Notes: generated from the letters alone by a model not told the origin. DNA of 39,067 bases from CAZLPY01 sp964561525 (GCA_964561525.1 CAZLPY010000005.1:1-39067); one strand, 5' to 3'; numbered from the stretch's first letter, positions 7,948-14,567 are shown. Translations and numbers: made by a program.

Positions 7948-7986
7948 TTTCTTTTCTCATTACTGCCTGGTTTTGTAACTCAGGGC

Positions 7987-8211
7987 TTATGGCTTAAGGT
8001 ACAAAGCAAAAGAATTTCTTCTCTGCTCAGGGAATCGGATGAATAAGCACTGCTTGCTCATCCGGTCCTTCTGAAAAGAGTTTCCTAATACTGCAGGGGT
8101 ATGCAGATCAAGTATGTGGTTTTTGGCTGCTTTTGCCTCGTAACTGATGCTTATGTGTTCTGCATCAGTCCTAGCGCTTTTGACCCGAGCGATTTTCTGC
8201 TCGGCAGCCAT
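7987..8211 (-). CDS. Doubtful ORF overlapping hairpin element B
   Basis: A 74-codon ORF starts at an ATG overlapping the stop of the preceding gene (TAATG), which favours translation by coupling. Against this, the stretch is full of inverted repeats: CGAGC/GCTCG just inside the start, ACTGATGC/GCATCAGT near 8150-8176, and element B at its 3' end. Its C-terminal residues FPEQRRN also appear in the same frame in copies A and C, which could be shared ancestry of coding sequence or a by-product of a conserved RNA. No protein family is recognised. Confidence 0.25.
   Translation of the reverse strand: MAAEQKIARVKSARTDAEHISISYEAKAAKNHILDLHTPAVLGNSFQKDRMSKQCLFIRFPEQRRNSFALYLKP
8020..8064 (-). ncRNA. 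Hairpin-CCTGAGC element, copy B
   Basis: On the minus strand, a stem-loop (CGGATG/CATCCG with inner AGCA/TGCT) is followed by ATTCCCTGAGCAGAGA. The GCAGAG then opens a second hairpin ending TTCTTTTGC with a GAAA loop (to about 8005). It shares the linker and second-stem start with copies A and C and lies 70-120 nt before the 7435-7947 gene. Confidence 0.55.
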
Positions 8212-8522
8212 TAGCCGTCGTAATCCATAATCTCCGCTAATCCATCAAGGAAGGCCTGTGTATTGATGCATTCATGACTTCCATGTCTGGAAAATCGCAT
8301 CTTTCCCTCTTGATCGATACGGATAGCTTTTCGTCCCTGGGGACATGCCGCGAGCGTTACTGCAACAAGCTGCGGATCGAGCCCAGCTTCAGAAAAAACA
8401 GTCTGGAGCTTCTCGAACCAATCCTCACCGATGCAGCACGTAAGACAATACACGCTCTGCTTTGGTTCCACTTTCGAGAGCAGCTGTATGCAATTCTCAA
8501 TCTCTCGAAACTTCTTGATCAT
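8211..8522 (-). CDS. Unknown cysteine-containing small protein
   Basis: This 103-residue soluble protein starts at ATG 8522, 6 nt after the near-perfect Shine-Dalgarno GAGGAGGTG. An upstream in-frame ATG at 8540 lies before that site and is not chosen. Five cysteines are visible, including the cluster CLTCC near residues 26-30, then one near residue 58 (AACPQG) and one near 84. They could bind metal or form a redox pair. The composition is otherwise ordinary, with no membrane segment. No family is recognised. It is the second gene of the cassette; element C and the 8571-8588 hairpin lie in its leader. Confidence 0.65.
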   Translation of the reverse strand: MIKKFREIENCIQLLSKVEPKQSVYCLTCCIGEDWFEKLQTVFSEAGLDPQLVAVTLAACPQGRKAIRIDQEGKMRFSRHGSHECINTQAFLDGLAEIMDYDG

Positions 8523-8570
8523 TTTTTCACCTCCTCTCAATCGCGTGCGCGGCTCAGTAGTTATAACGCT

Positions 8571-8588
8571 ATCGATACCCCTATCGAT
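8571..8588. repeat. Perfect 7-bp hairpin in the leader of the 8211-8522 gene
   Basis: ATCGATA and TATCGAT pair perfectly around CCCC (GGGG on the minus strand). It lies about 50 nt before the strong ribosome site of the 8522 gene and about 55 nt after element C in the direction of transcription. No T-run follows. Confidence 0.5.
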
Positions 8589-8642
8589 TGGTTACTTCTA
8601 GAGGCCAGGTGATATGTAAAGTGCAGAGTCAAAGATTTTACA

Positions 8643-8687
8643 TCTCTGCTCAGGGAAAAGGTCTGCATGGCACTGCCGTGCAAGACC
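8643..8687 (-). ncRNA. Hairpin-CCTGAGC element, copy C
   Basis: On the minus strand a long stem-loop forms: GGTCT/AGACC, one bulged base, then GCACGGC/GCCATGC around a 3-nt loop. It is followed by TTTTCCCTGAGCAGAGA. The GCAGAG can pair with CTCTGC about 15 nt further on, and the adjoining ATGTAAA with TTTACAT, so the two helices interleave (pseudoknot or alternative folds). This is the strongest copy. It lies 120 nt before the 8211-8522 gene. Confidence 0.6.
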
Positions 8688-8768
8688 GTTTCTCCTCAGA
8701 AGAGGATTGTGGGAATGTATCGCCTTTTCGGTTTAACCCTTACGGGCACCCTATTTTATTAGGCCGAA

Positions 8769-8993
8769 TCACGACTTACGATCCTTCCCAGGACCGGGAT
8801 CTTCGTGGTAGACACCAGGTTGCCAAGCTCTGAAAATTTTCTTGACGAATTCTGGTGTATATTCCCTGAATCGATGCTCTCCTTGGTGGTATGTGAAGAG
8901 TGATTCAACCACAGCGACCATCAACCAATAAACAATTGTTATTGCGAAGATGGAGAAGACACTGATGACGAACACCGTAGTCGCGAGGTTCAT
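8769..8993 (-). CDS. Small single-pass membrane protein
   Basis: This 74-residue ORF starts at ATG 8993, 8 nt after Shine-Dalgarno GGAGGAGA; an in-frame ATG at 9011 precedes that site and is rejected. Residues about 4-26 (TTVFVISVFSIFAITIVYWLMVAVV) form one transmembrane helix. A polar, charged tail ends in HEDPGPGKDRKS. It is the first gene after the consensus promoter at 9098-9126. No family is recognised. Its leader and spacing suggest strong translation. Confidence 0.6.
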   Translation of the reverse strand: MNLATTVFVISVFSIFAITIVYWLMVAVVESLFTYHQGEHRFREYTPEFVKKIFRAWQPGVYHEDPGPGKDRKS

Positions 8994-9097
8994 TGATCTT
9001 ATCTCCTCCACCAGTTAAGGGCCGGTGGCGCCGCTAGAGTTTTTGGTGTGCATCATGACGCAGATTGGTTTGAGCCGTTCTTTATCGTGACGCATAC

Positions 9098-9126
9098 ATT
9101 GTACCATTGTTTATGGATATTGTCAA
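9098..9126 (-). promoter_or_regulatory. Consensus promoter of the small-gene cassette
   Basis: On the minus strand, TTGACA (9126-9121), a 17-nt spacer and TACAAT (9103-9098) form a near-ideal sigma-70 promoter. Start is expected near 9091, giving a leader of about 100 nt before ATG 8993. It is back to back with the promoter of the TrmB-family gene. Confidence 0.75.
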
Positions 9127-9145
9127 TATATAATGACGTAAAGCG

Positions 9146-9183
9146 ATGGTATATTTTTGGTTATTCATATTGACAAATACCAT
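9146..9183. promoter_or_regulatory. Candidate operator half-sites between divergent promoters
   Basis: ATGGTAT (9146-9152) and ATACCAT (9177-9183) are perfect inverted copies overlapping the plus-strand promoter. A third half-site, TACCAT (9102-9107), overlaps the -10 box of the minus promoter. This arrangement is expected if the adjacent TrmB-family protein controls itself and the cassette. Binding is inferred, not shown. Confidence 0.4.
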
Positions 9184-9197
9184 TTTGAGCGTATTAT
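9170..9197 (+). promoter_or_regulatory. Promoter of the TrmB-family gene
   Basis: TTGACA (9170-9175), a 16-nt spacer and TATTAT (9192-9197) give a good sigma-70 match. Start near 9204 leaves a leader of about 175 nt that contains the short ORF at 9268-9369. Confidence 0.65.
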
Positions 9198-9267
9198 GGG
9201 GATTAATCGTCGTAGATTTGTGACGAAATATAGAGCGACTAAAGACTAATGTCTAAGGACTAAAGCC

Positions 9268-9369
9268 ATGGAATTAATTGAAACATTACAAGAAATTGGG
9301 CAGTCCCACTTCGCCAAGGCTACGCGGGACGAGCCCGGTCTGATCAGAGTGAATCAAGCTGAACAATAG
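9268..9369 (+). CDS. 33-codon upstream ORF with a duplicated TrmB start
   Basis: The ORF runs from ATG 9268 to TAG 9367-9369. Its first 11 codons (MELIETLQEIG) are a diverged copy of the first 11 codons of the following gene (VELLNVLQEIG). The next codons cover a hairpin with stem GTCCC/GGGAC. The TAG overlaps the AGGAGG ribosome site of the TrmB gene, so its translation would affect initiation there. It could be a leader peptide, or the remains of a partial duplication split by a small insert. Confidence 0.4.
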   Translation: MELIETLQEIGQSHFAKATRDEPGLIRVNQAEQ

Positions 9370-9378
9370 GAGGTGTCA

Positions 9379-10128
9379 GTGGAACTACTTAATGTGTTAC
9401 AAGAGATCGGGCTCGAAGAGCGGGAGGTAAAGATATACCTGGCGCTGTTAGAGCTGGATGAATCGACGGTGCTGCCGATTGCTACTAAGGCGGGGATAAA
9501 ACGGACCTATACGTACGATATTTTGGAGGCCTTACAGAATAAGGGGCTAGTTAGCTATATAGAAAAGAATGGACGGCGACGCTATAGCGCCGAGGACCCA
9601 AAGAAGCTCGAGAGCATGCTAAAAGAGCGGCTCGAGCACTTTAGGGAGCTGTTGCCCGAGATCCGCTCTATCTATAACAAAGCCACCAACAAGCCCAAGG
9701 TACGGTTTTATGAAGGCACGGCCGCGGTCAAAGAGCTGTACGAAGAGCTAGCCCACGTAAAAGAATATGCTAGCATCGCCAGCCCCGATCATTTTTATGA
9801 GCTGCTGGGCAAAGATTACATCGATTACCTGACCAAAAACATCTTAAAGAACAAAACTCGGGGCCGGGAGCTATTTGTACACAGCTACGTAGAGGTGCAC
9901 TTTGAAAAGCAGTATCATGCGCCGCTGCAAGAGGTGCGCTGGCTGCCCCCCGACGTAGAAATTGATACCGATATGTTTATTTTCCCAAACAAACTGGTAC
10001 TAATCTCGTACCGCGGCACCACACACGCTATCTCGATTGAAGAATCGAGTATTATCGATACGCACCGCAAAATGTTTGACCTGCTATGGGCCGCAACTCC
10101 GCCGGGCAGACCTGAGATTAAGATATGA
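9379..10128 (+). CDS. TrmB-family transcriptional regulator
   Basis: This 249-residue protein has an N-terminal winged helix-turn-helix (about residues 1-70) of the TrmB type: LQEIGLEEREVKIYLALLELDESTVLPIATKAGIKRTYTYDILEALQNKGLV. A coiled region follows near 78-100, then a C-terminal ligand- or effector-sensing domain (KVRFYEGTAAVKELYEE onward). TrmB proteins regulate sugar transport in archaea and occur in many Patescibacteria. GTG 9379 is chosen because AGGAGGT at 9368-9374 is correctly spaced for it; GTG 9373 would overlap that site. Transcribed divergently from the small-gene cassette, it is the obvious candidate regulator of it, though the ligand is unknown. Confidence 0.85.
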   Translation: MELLNVLQEIGLEEREVKIYLALLELDESTVLPIATKAGIKRTYTYDILEALQNKGLVSYIEKNGRRRYSAEDPKKLESMLKERLEHFRELLPEIRSIYNKATNKPKVRFYEGTAAVKELYEELAHVKEYASIASPDHFYELLGKDYIDYLTKNILKNKTRGRELFVHSYVEVHFEKQYHAPLQEVRWLPPDVEIDTDMFIFPNKLVLISYRGTTHAISIEESSIIDTHRKMFDLLWAATPPGRPEIKI

Positions 10129-10134
10129 GCTCAC

Positions 10135-10175
10135 AAAAAGGCGCTGCCCGTGCCTAGGAGATTTGAGACAGCGCC
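10135..10175 (-). terminator. Intrinsic terminator shared between the TrmB gene and gnd
   Basis: GGCGCTG (10140-10146) pairs with CAGCGCC (10169-10175). On the minus strand the hairpin is followed by TTTTT (10139-10135), so it can end transcription from gnd. On the plus strand it follows the TrmB stop by 11 nt. Confidence 0.65.
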
Positions 10176-10209
10176 CTCTTAGTACAGGTATAGGCGTGCG
10201 TGGGTTACA

Positions 10210-10238
10210 CCGCAAAGCTTAAGCTTTGCGGAATTTTT
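10210..10238 (+). terminator. Perfect 22-nt palindrome with T-run after the TrmB gene
   Basis: CCGCAAAGCTT and AAGCTTTGCGG form a perfect palindrome at 10210-10231, followed by AA and T5 with further T-runs. It fits a terminator for the plus-strand TrmB transcript. Confidence 0.55.
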
Positions 10239-10282
10239 AATTTTTAATTTTTAAACTGAAAGATGGCATCGAAGATGCCTCC

Positions 10283-10312
10283 TGATCTTGCGTTACGCGT
10301 TACGCGTTATGC
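10283..10312. repeat. Short tandem repeat at the gnd stop
   Basis: Units of TTACGCG/TTATGC-type heptamers repeat about four times across the gnd stop codon. On the minus strand they read TAACGCG. The tract gives several extra stop codons after gnd. It is too short and unspaced to be a CRISPR array. Confidence 0.5.
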
Positions 10313-11224
10313 ATTATGCGATTCGTGTTTCGCGACTGCGTGTCCCCCAAATTGCCCGCGCAAGGCTGACACAACTTTATTGCGAAAGTTCTCGGGCTCA
10401 ACTGAGGATCGCTTGCGCACTTCCAGCGATTCGGTAATGACTGGCACATCAACTCCCAGCTCTTTGGCCGTATCTACCGTCCAGGCGCCTTCGCCGGTGT
10501 GGGAGATAGCGGAAGAGATATGTGATAATTCTGGATCGTCTTTGAATGCACTTTCGGCCCAACCCACGAGGCGGGATGTAATGACCGATTGATGGTTATA
10601 GAGGTTAAACACTTGCGCTAGATCGTAGTGATATGGACTTTGCTTTAATATCGCCGCACCCTCGGCGATCGCCTGCATCATGCCGTATTCAATGCCGTTG
10701 TGTACCATTTTGGCAAAGTGCCCGGCGCCGACAGGCCCTAAGTGCTGCCAGCCTTCCGGAGCCGCAGCAGCTTCAATTACAGGCTTGAGAGTCTCTACAT
10801 CGCCCTTTTCCCCACCAATCATCAAGCAAGCGCCCTCACGGGCTCCACGGGGGCCACCAGAGACGCCGATGTCCATAAACCGAACGCCCATCTCCGCTAA
10901 TTCCTGGCCGCGGCGAATTGAATCCTTGTAGTAGGCGTTTGCGCCATCGACTACTAAGTCACCCTTGCTTAAATGTGGCTTAATTTGATGTAAGATTTCA
11001 TCAGTTGGCGCACCGCTCGGCAACATCAGCCAAATAATACGTGGGCTTTCCAAGCTTTGCACTAGCTCAACCGGCGTCTCTGTGGTGCTCGCACCTGCTT
11101 TGGCCACTTCTGCCCGTGGCTCAGGACTCCGGTTCCACGCCACCACCTCAGCGCCGCCTTCAAGTAGCCGCAGCACCATGTTCTTGCCCATTTTACCGAG
11201 ACCAATGTAGCCAATTTTCATCAT
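10307..11224 (-). CDS. gnd: 6-phosphogluconate dehydrogenase (decarboxylating), short YqeC/GndA type
   Basis: This enzyme oxidises and decarboxylates 6-phosphogluconate to ribulose 5-phosphate with a nicotinamide cofactor. The protein is about 305 residues, the short form found in many bacteria, not the 470-residue form. The N-terminal Rossmann motif GYIGLGKMGKNM is clear. The block DIGVSGGPRGAREGACLMIGG contains the substrate-binding signature, and the catalytic lysine motif K-MVHNGIEYGMMQAIAEG follows. The start is one of two adjacent ATGs (11224 or 11221), with GGAG just upstream. With zwf in the same window, both dehydrogenases of the oxidative pentose phosphate route are present. Confidence 0.93.
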   Translation of the reverse strand: MMKIGYIGLGKMGKNMVLRLLEGGAEVVAWNRSPEPRAEVAKAGASTTETPVELVQSLESPRIIWLMLPSGAPTDEILHQIKPHLSKGDLVVDGANAYYKDSIRRGQELAEMGVRFMDIGVSGGPRGAREGACLMIGGEKGDVETLKPVIEAAAAPEGWQHLGPVGAGHFAKMVHNGIEYGMMQAIAEGAAILKQSPYHYDLAQVFNLYNHQSVITSRLVGWAESAFKDDPELSHISSAISHTGEGAWTVDTAKELGVDVPVITESLEVRKRSSVEPENFRNKVVSALRGQFGGHAVAKHESHNA

Positions 11225-11281
11225 ATACTCCATTTCTGTCTGCATTTATTTAAGCATAAAATGGTTCTTTGATATACAATA

Positions 11282-11309
11282 TTGACTTAATTTTGATTTC
11301 TGGTAAAAT
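11282..11309 (+). promoter_or_regulatory. Promoter of the ECF sigma gene
   Basis: TTGACT (11282-11287), a 16-nt spacer and TAAAAT (11304-11309) with a TGG extension form a good housekeeping-type promoter. It is not an obvious ECF-type promoter, so autoregulation is not evident. Confidence 0.6.
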
Positions 11310-11356
11310 ACTATGAATATCGAGACTCCACTTCAGTCGTTCATAGGGAGATCAGG

Positions 11357-11917
11357 ATGGACATCGCGCTTAACAACCAAGACTCCGAGTTCGAGACATA
11401 CTTCGCCCGAACAAAGCGGCAGGCCTACAACATGGCCTACCGTATGACCGGCAATCGGGATGACGCAGAGGATCTCAGGCAGGAAGCGTACTTGCGTGCC
11501 TACCGATCGTTCGATAGGTACAACCGCGCCCTGCCGTTCGAGAATTGGTTCTTCCGAATACTCTCGAATCTATTCATCGACGGCCTGCGGCGGAAGCCGC
11601 AACAGGCGCCGCTTTCGCTCGACCAGCCTATCAACGAAGGCAGCGGAAATGACGATCTGGCGTACGAGATCCCAGATGCGGCGGCTGATCCAGAACATCT
11701 TGTATTGCAGCACTTGATGAGCGAACCGCTTCAAGAAGCGCTCGCACGGCTACCAAAATGCTTCCGCACTGCGGTCATTCTGTGCGACATCAAGGAGATG
11801 ACGTACGAAGAGATCGCACGCACCATGAACTGCAGTATCGGCACGATTCGCTCCCGCATCCATCGCGGCCGTAAGCTGCTGCGCAAATATTACGACCCGT
11901 ACCACTTCGATCAGTAA
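11357..11917 (+). CDS. ECF-family RNA polymerase sigma factor
   Basis: This 186-residue protein has the two sigma regions of group 4 (ECF) factors and little else. Region 2 spans about residues 17-82, with the core-binding/-10 recognition signature NMAYRMTGNRDDAEDLRQEAYLRAYRSFDRY. Region 4 spans about 125-178, with the helix-turn-helix LCDIKEMTYEEIARTMNCSIGTIRSRIHRGRKLL. A linker of about 40 residues separates them. GGGAG precedes the ATG. No anti-sigma gene follows: a terminator hairpin starts 15 nt after the stop, and the next gene (DUF1761) lies on the other strand. Control must come from elsewhere or from expression alone. Confidence 0.92.
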   Translation: MDIALNNQDSEFETYFARTKRQAYNMAYRMTGNRDDAEDLRQEAYLRAYRSFDRYNRALPFENWFFRILSNLFIDGLRRKPQQAPLSLDQPINEGSGNDDLAYEIPDAAADPEHLVLQHLMSEPLQEALARLPKCFRTAVILCDIKEMTYEEIARTMNCSIGTIRSRIHRGRKLLRKYYDPYHFDQ

Positions 11918-11930
11918 CAATGAGGCTACC

Positions 11931-11966
11931 AAAAGCGGCCGAGGATCAAATCCTCGACCGCTTCTT
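11931..11966. terminator. Bidirectional terminator between the sigma gene and the DUF1761 gene
   Basis: Stem AAGCGG (11933-11938) plus CGAGGAT (11940-11946) pairs with ATCCTCG (11950-11956) plus CCGCTT (11958-11963) around a CAA loop. It is followed by CTT on the plus strand and by TTTT on the minus strand. It suits the convergent 3' ends of the two flanking genes. Confidence 0.7.
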
Positions 11967-11985
11967 CATGTCTAAAACTGATTTT

Positions 11986-12402
11986 CTACTTCATCCAGCT
12001 TGCAACGATTGCTCCAATTACCGCAAACTGTACTAAACTGTATCCAGCCTCGATGGCATACAGAGTCCATGATGTTCCACTAAAGGCTTTTTTACCCAGG
12101 CCAACGGTAGCCACAAACCCGAGCCAAATCCAAAAGCCGGTTTGTACTCCACCCATCACATCTTTTGCGCCGGTGTACACCACAAAGTGCGCCATAATGT
12201 AGCTAATGACCAAGGCAGCTACAAACATCATCACATATGCGCTCATCATCGCGTTTTTCTTGAGCTCATCGCTACTTTTGCCAAGCTCCTTAGCCCACAT
12301 ATTGCCGAGGAAAGCTGGCATGTACCAGATGTATCCGAGCACCATGCTCGCAATTCCACCGACTAATACCGCCCACCAATTCACGTCCACTTGAGGTAAC
12401 AT
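11986..12402 (-). CDS. DUF1761 family membrane protein
   Basis: This 138-residue integral membrane protein has four hydrophobic segments, at about residues 8-30, 53-75, 85-103 and 115-136. The start VNWWAVLVGGIASMVLGYIWYMPAFLGNMWAKELG and the tail GTSWTLYAIEAGYSLVQFAVIGAIVASW are characteristic of DUF1761. The function is unknown. A strong Shine-Dalgarno AAAGGAG stands 8 nt before the ATG. A promoter lies at 12440-12468. It is monocistronic. Confidence 0.85.
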   Translation of the reverse strand: MLPQVDVNWWAVLVGGIASMVLGYIWYMPAFLGNMWAKELGKSSDELKKNAMMSAYVMMFVAALVISYIMAHFVVYTGAKDVMGGVQTGFWIWLGFVATVGLGKKAFSGTSWTLYAIEAGYSLVQFAVIGAIVASWMK

Positions 12403-12439
12403 TTGTACGCTCCTTTTTTTGTTCCTAGCCTATAATTTA

Positions 12440-12468
12440 TTCATACTCTGATAGCAAAAACAATGCAA
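12440..12468 (-). promoter_or_regulatory. Promoter of the DUF1761 gene
   Basis: On the minus strand, TTGCAT (12468-12463), a 17-nt spacer and TATGAA (12445-12440). Start near 12433 leaves a short leader carrying the Shine-Dalgarno. Confidence 0.45.
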
Positions 12469-12587
12469 GCACCTACTTCCGGCCCGATTGGTAGAACTCC
12501 TTGCGCAAACAGCGCACCCGCATGTCATCATTTCAAAATTGAAAGCGGCAGCATTAGATGGTACCGTAATCACAATCGGTTTTTTTG
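12443..12587 (+). ncRNA. Candidate structured RNA before the DUF2079 gene
   Basis: TATAAT at 12431-12436 could start a plus-strand transcript near 12443. Long-range pairing of CCGATTG (12484-12490) with CAATCGG (12573-12579), followed directly by T7 (12581-12587), looks like a terminator helix closing a multi-hairpin RNA. Inside are GCGC/GCGC (near 12522-12535) and TTTCAA/TTGAAA hairpins. No good -35 box and no known RNA family are seen, so it is tentative. It may instead be a leader for the 12638 gene. Confidence 0.3.
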
Positions 12588-12637
12588 TTTTGTAGTGCAA
12601 CAAAGGCTTTATTATTCGTAATTTTCAATCAACCCGC

Positions 12638-14560
12638 ATGGTTGCCCGTACCTTTGAGGGTATTGCCCATTTCATTATCGCCATCTGTATTGCAATCGCG
12701 GCATTGTTGATTATCAGCTCATCCGATGCGCTAGCACGACTGTTACACGGCAGCGCGTCGATCCGCGTCAACCTGATTAGCCTCGCTCTTTTTGCAATTT
12801 CGCTCTGGGCTGTCAAAATATCTGGGGAACATCTCAGGCGATTTACAATAGTCATTTTCGGCGCCACTATCGCTGCGCTAGCTTTGATGTACGGGCCAGA
12901 GACCACCGGGGTGATCGGAGTTGTGCTATGTAGCGGCATAATCACCATCGTACTGTGGTCGGTCATGCAAAAGTGGCAGCCAAAAAGCTCTACCAGAGCC
13001 AGTCTCAAAATACTCACCAATCCATGGCTGATGATATCTGTGTTGGCACTGATTTATACGGTGCTTTCTTTGCTCTATTACATTTCGCTACATCATCAGG
13101 GTATCGATTTGGCCATATTCACCCAGGAAGTGTATAAATACGCACACTTTCAGGGACTGTACAACTCGATCAAAGACCAAAACATCTTCGCCGATCACTT
13201 TTCACCGTTTCTGATGCTACTCGCTCCGCTGTGGTGGCTATGGCCAGGGGCTTCCATGCTGATTGTGGTGCAGGTAGTAGCATTATGTGTCGGTGGGTGG
13301 GTAGTATACAAGATCGCCGAATCTCTGATCAAAGACCGCCTCGTTGCCTGGAGTATTACCGCGGCATACTTGTTGGCTCCTTCACTACAGGCGCCGATGC
13401 AGTACGATTTTCATGAGATCATTTTTTTTTCCACCGCGTTGTTATTACTGTTTTATTTCCAGATAAAGCAAAAATATTGGGCGTACTGGATCACCTTTGC
13501 GCTAGCCTTGTTGATTAAAGAAGATGTCGCCTTGTATCTGATGGCGTGGTCGCTTTTTTTTGGTTGCTTCAGCAAACAATGGAAGCCGGCTTTGACCGGC
13601 ATTAGCATAAGTCTGATCTATTTTTTGGTGGTAATGAAAGCGGTGATACCGCATTATACCGGCAGTGCGATGTATCAATATTTTGATATGGGTCCGCTTG
13701 GAGCTACTCCGCTTGAGGTAATCAAAACGTCACTCAGCCATCCTACCTTGCTGCTCCGTCAATTTTTCCTTTTTGATACGAAACAACACCCGGGCTTCCC
13801 GCCTGACATCAAAATTTTCACCCAACTGTCACTACTGGCCAGTTTTGGATTTTTGCCGCTGCTCGCTCCCACTGTGCTTATTTTGGCCGCTCCAATACTG
13901 ATTGAGCAGTTTTTGCTCGACTTTCCGTATCATTGGGGCCTCGCCTTCCACTACTCCACCCCAATCACCCCCGTTCTTGCCATCGCAACCATTATTGCAC
14001 TGAGTCGTATCCCGACGTTGCTGCAGCGTTTCAAGTTGACCCGCGGTGTATCGGGTAGCGCCGCGCAACGTTTGCTGGCCATCTTCGTCATTACGTCAGC
14101 AGTGGCCTACAACATTCACCAACGCACCTTTATTACCAACATCGTCCGCCCATCGACGTATACGATCGGATCATCAGAGCGCCAAGCTCTTACGCTCGCT
14201 CGTACCATTCCAGCTAATGCCTCAGTTGCCACAAATTCGTTTCTCGCTCCCCACCTAGCCGGCCGTACGCTTATTATCACCTGGCCCGGTTTTTACGGCG
14301 AAGGCGGCAAGCCAGAGTTTAAGAATAAGCCGTTGAACACTGATTATGTGGTTCTCAGCGCTGCTGTGCCTGATTGGGTGTGGCGCTTGGATGAATCAGT
14401 CGATCACATGAACGCCGTCATTCATGACCATCCAGAGTACGGCCTGATAGCCCTTAGCGATGATAGCCGGACGATGCTGGCCAAGCGTGGGGCTGCTTCC
14501 GATCCAGCTTTAGTCAAACGTTGGGACGACATAAAAAATTCACTCGTCATTAAGCCTTAG
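12638..14560 (+). CDS. DUF2079 family polytopic membrane protein
   Basis: This 640-residue protein has roughly twelve hydrophobic segments and a soluble C-terminal part of about 110 residues. DUF2079 signatures are clear: HHQGIDLAIFTQEVYKYAH, then DHFSPFLMLLAPLWWLWPG, then QYDFHEIIFFSTALLLL and LLIKEDVALYLMAWSLF. The family resembles GT-C glycosyltransferases in topology, with the acidic residue after the first membrane segments (D in GIDLAIF) a possible catalytic position. That is inference, as the family has no proven activity. The start ATG has no Shine-Dalgarno. It stands alone and is followed by tRNA-Gln. Confidence 0.8.
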   Translation: MVARTFEGIAHFIIAICIAIAALLIISSSDALARLLHGSASIRVNLISLALFAISLWAVKISGEHLRRFTIVIFGATIAALALMYGPETTGVIGVVLCSGIITIVLWSVMQKWQPKSSTRASLKILTNPWLMISVLALIYTVLSLLYYISLHHQGIDLAIFTQEVYKYAHFQGLYNSIKDQNIFADHFSPFLMLLAPLWWLWPGASMLIVVQVVALCVGGWVVYKIAESLIKDRLVAWSITAAYLLAPSLQAPMQYDFHEIIFFSTALLLLFYFQIKQKYWAYWITFALALLIKEDVALYLMAWSLFFGCFSKQWKPALTGISISLIYFLVVMKAVIPHYTGSAMYQYFDMGPLGATPLEVIKTSLSHPTLLLRQFFLFDTKQHPGFPPDIKIFTQLSLLASFGFLPLLAPTVLILAAPILIEQFLLDFPYHWGLAFHYSTPITPVLAIATIIALSRIPTLLQRFKLTRGVSGSAAQRLLAIFVITSAVAYNIHQRTFITNIVRPSTYTIGSSERQALTLARTIPANASVATNSFLAPHLAGRTLIITWPGFYGEGGKPEFKNKPLNTDYVVLSAAVPDWVWRLDESVDHMNAVIHDHPEYGLIALSDDSRTMLAKRGAASDPALVKRWDDIKNSLVIKP

Positions 14561-14567
14561 AGTGTGA

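Noticed and set aside
10283..10312. CRISPR-like short tandem repeats
   Set aside because: Seven-base units without spacers, only about four copies, no cas genes.
12466..12540. tRNA-like D-arm words (GATTGGTAGAAC)
   Set aside because: No acceptor or T-arm pairing could be completed.
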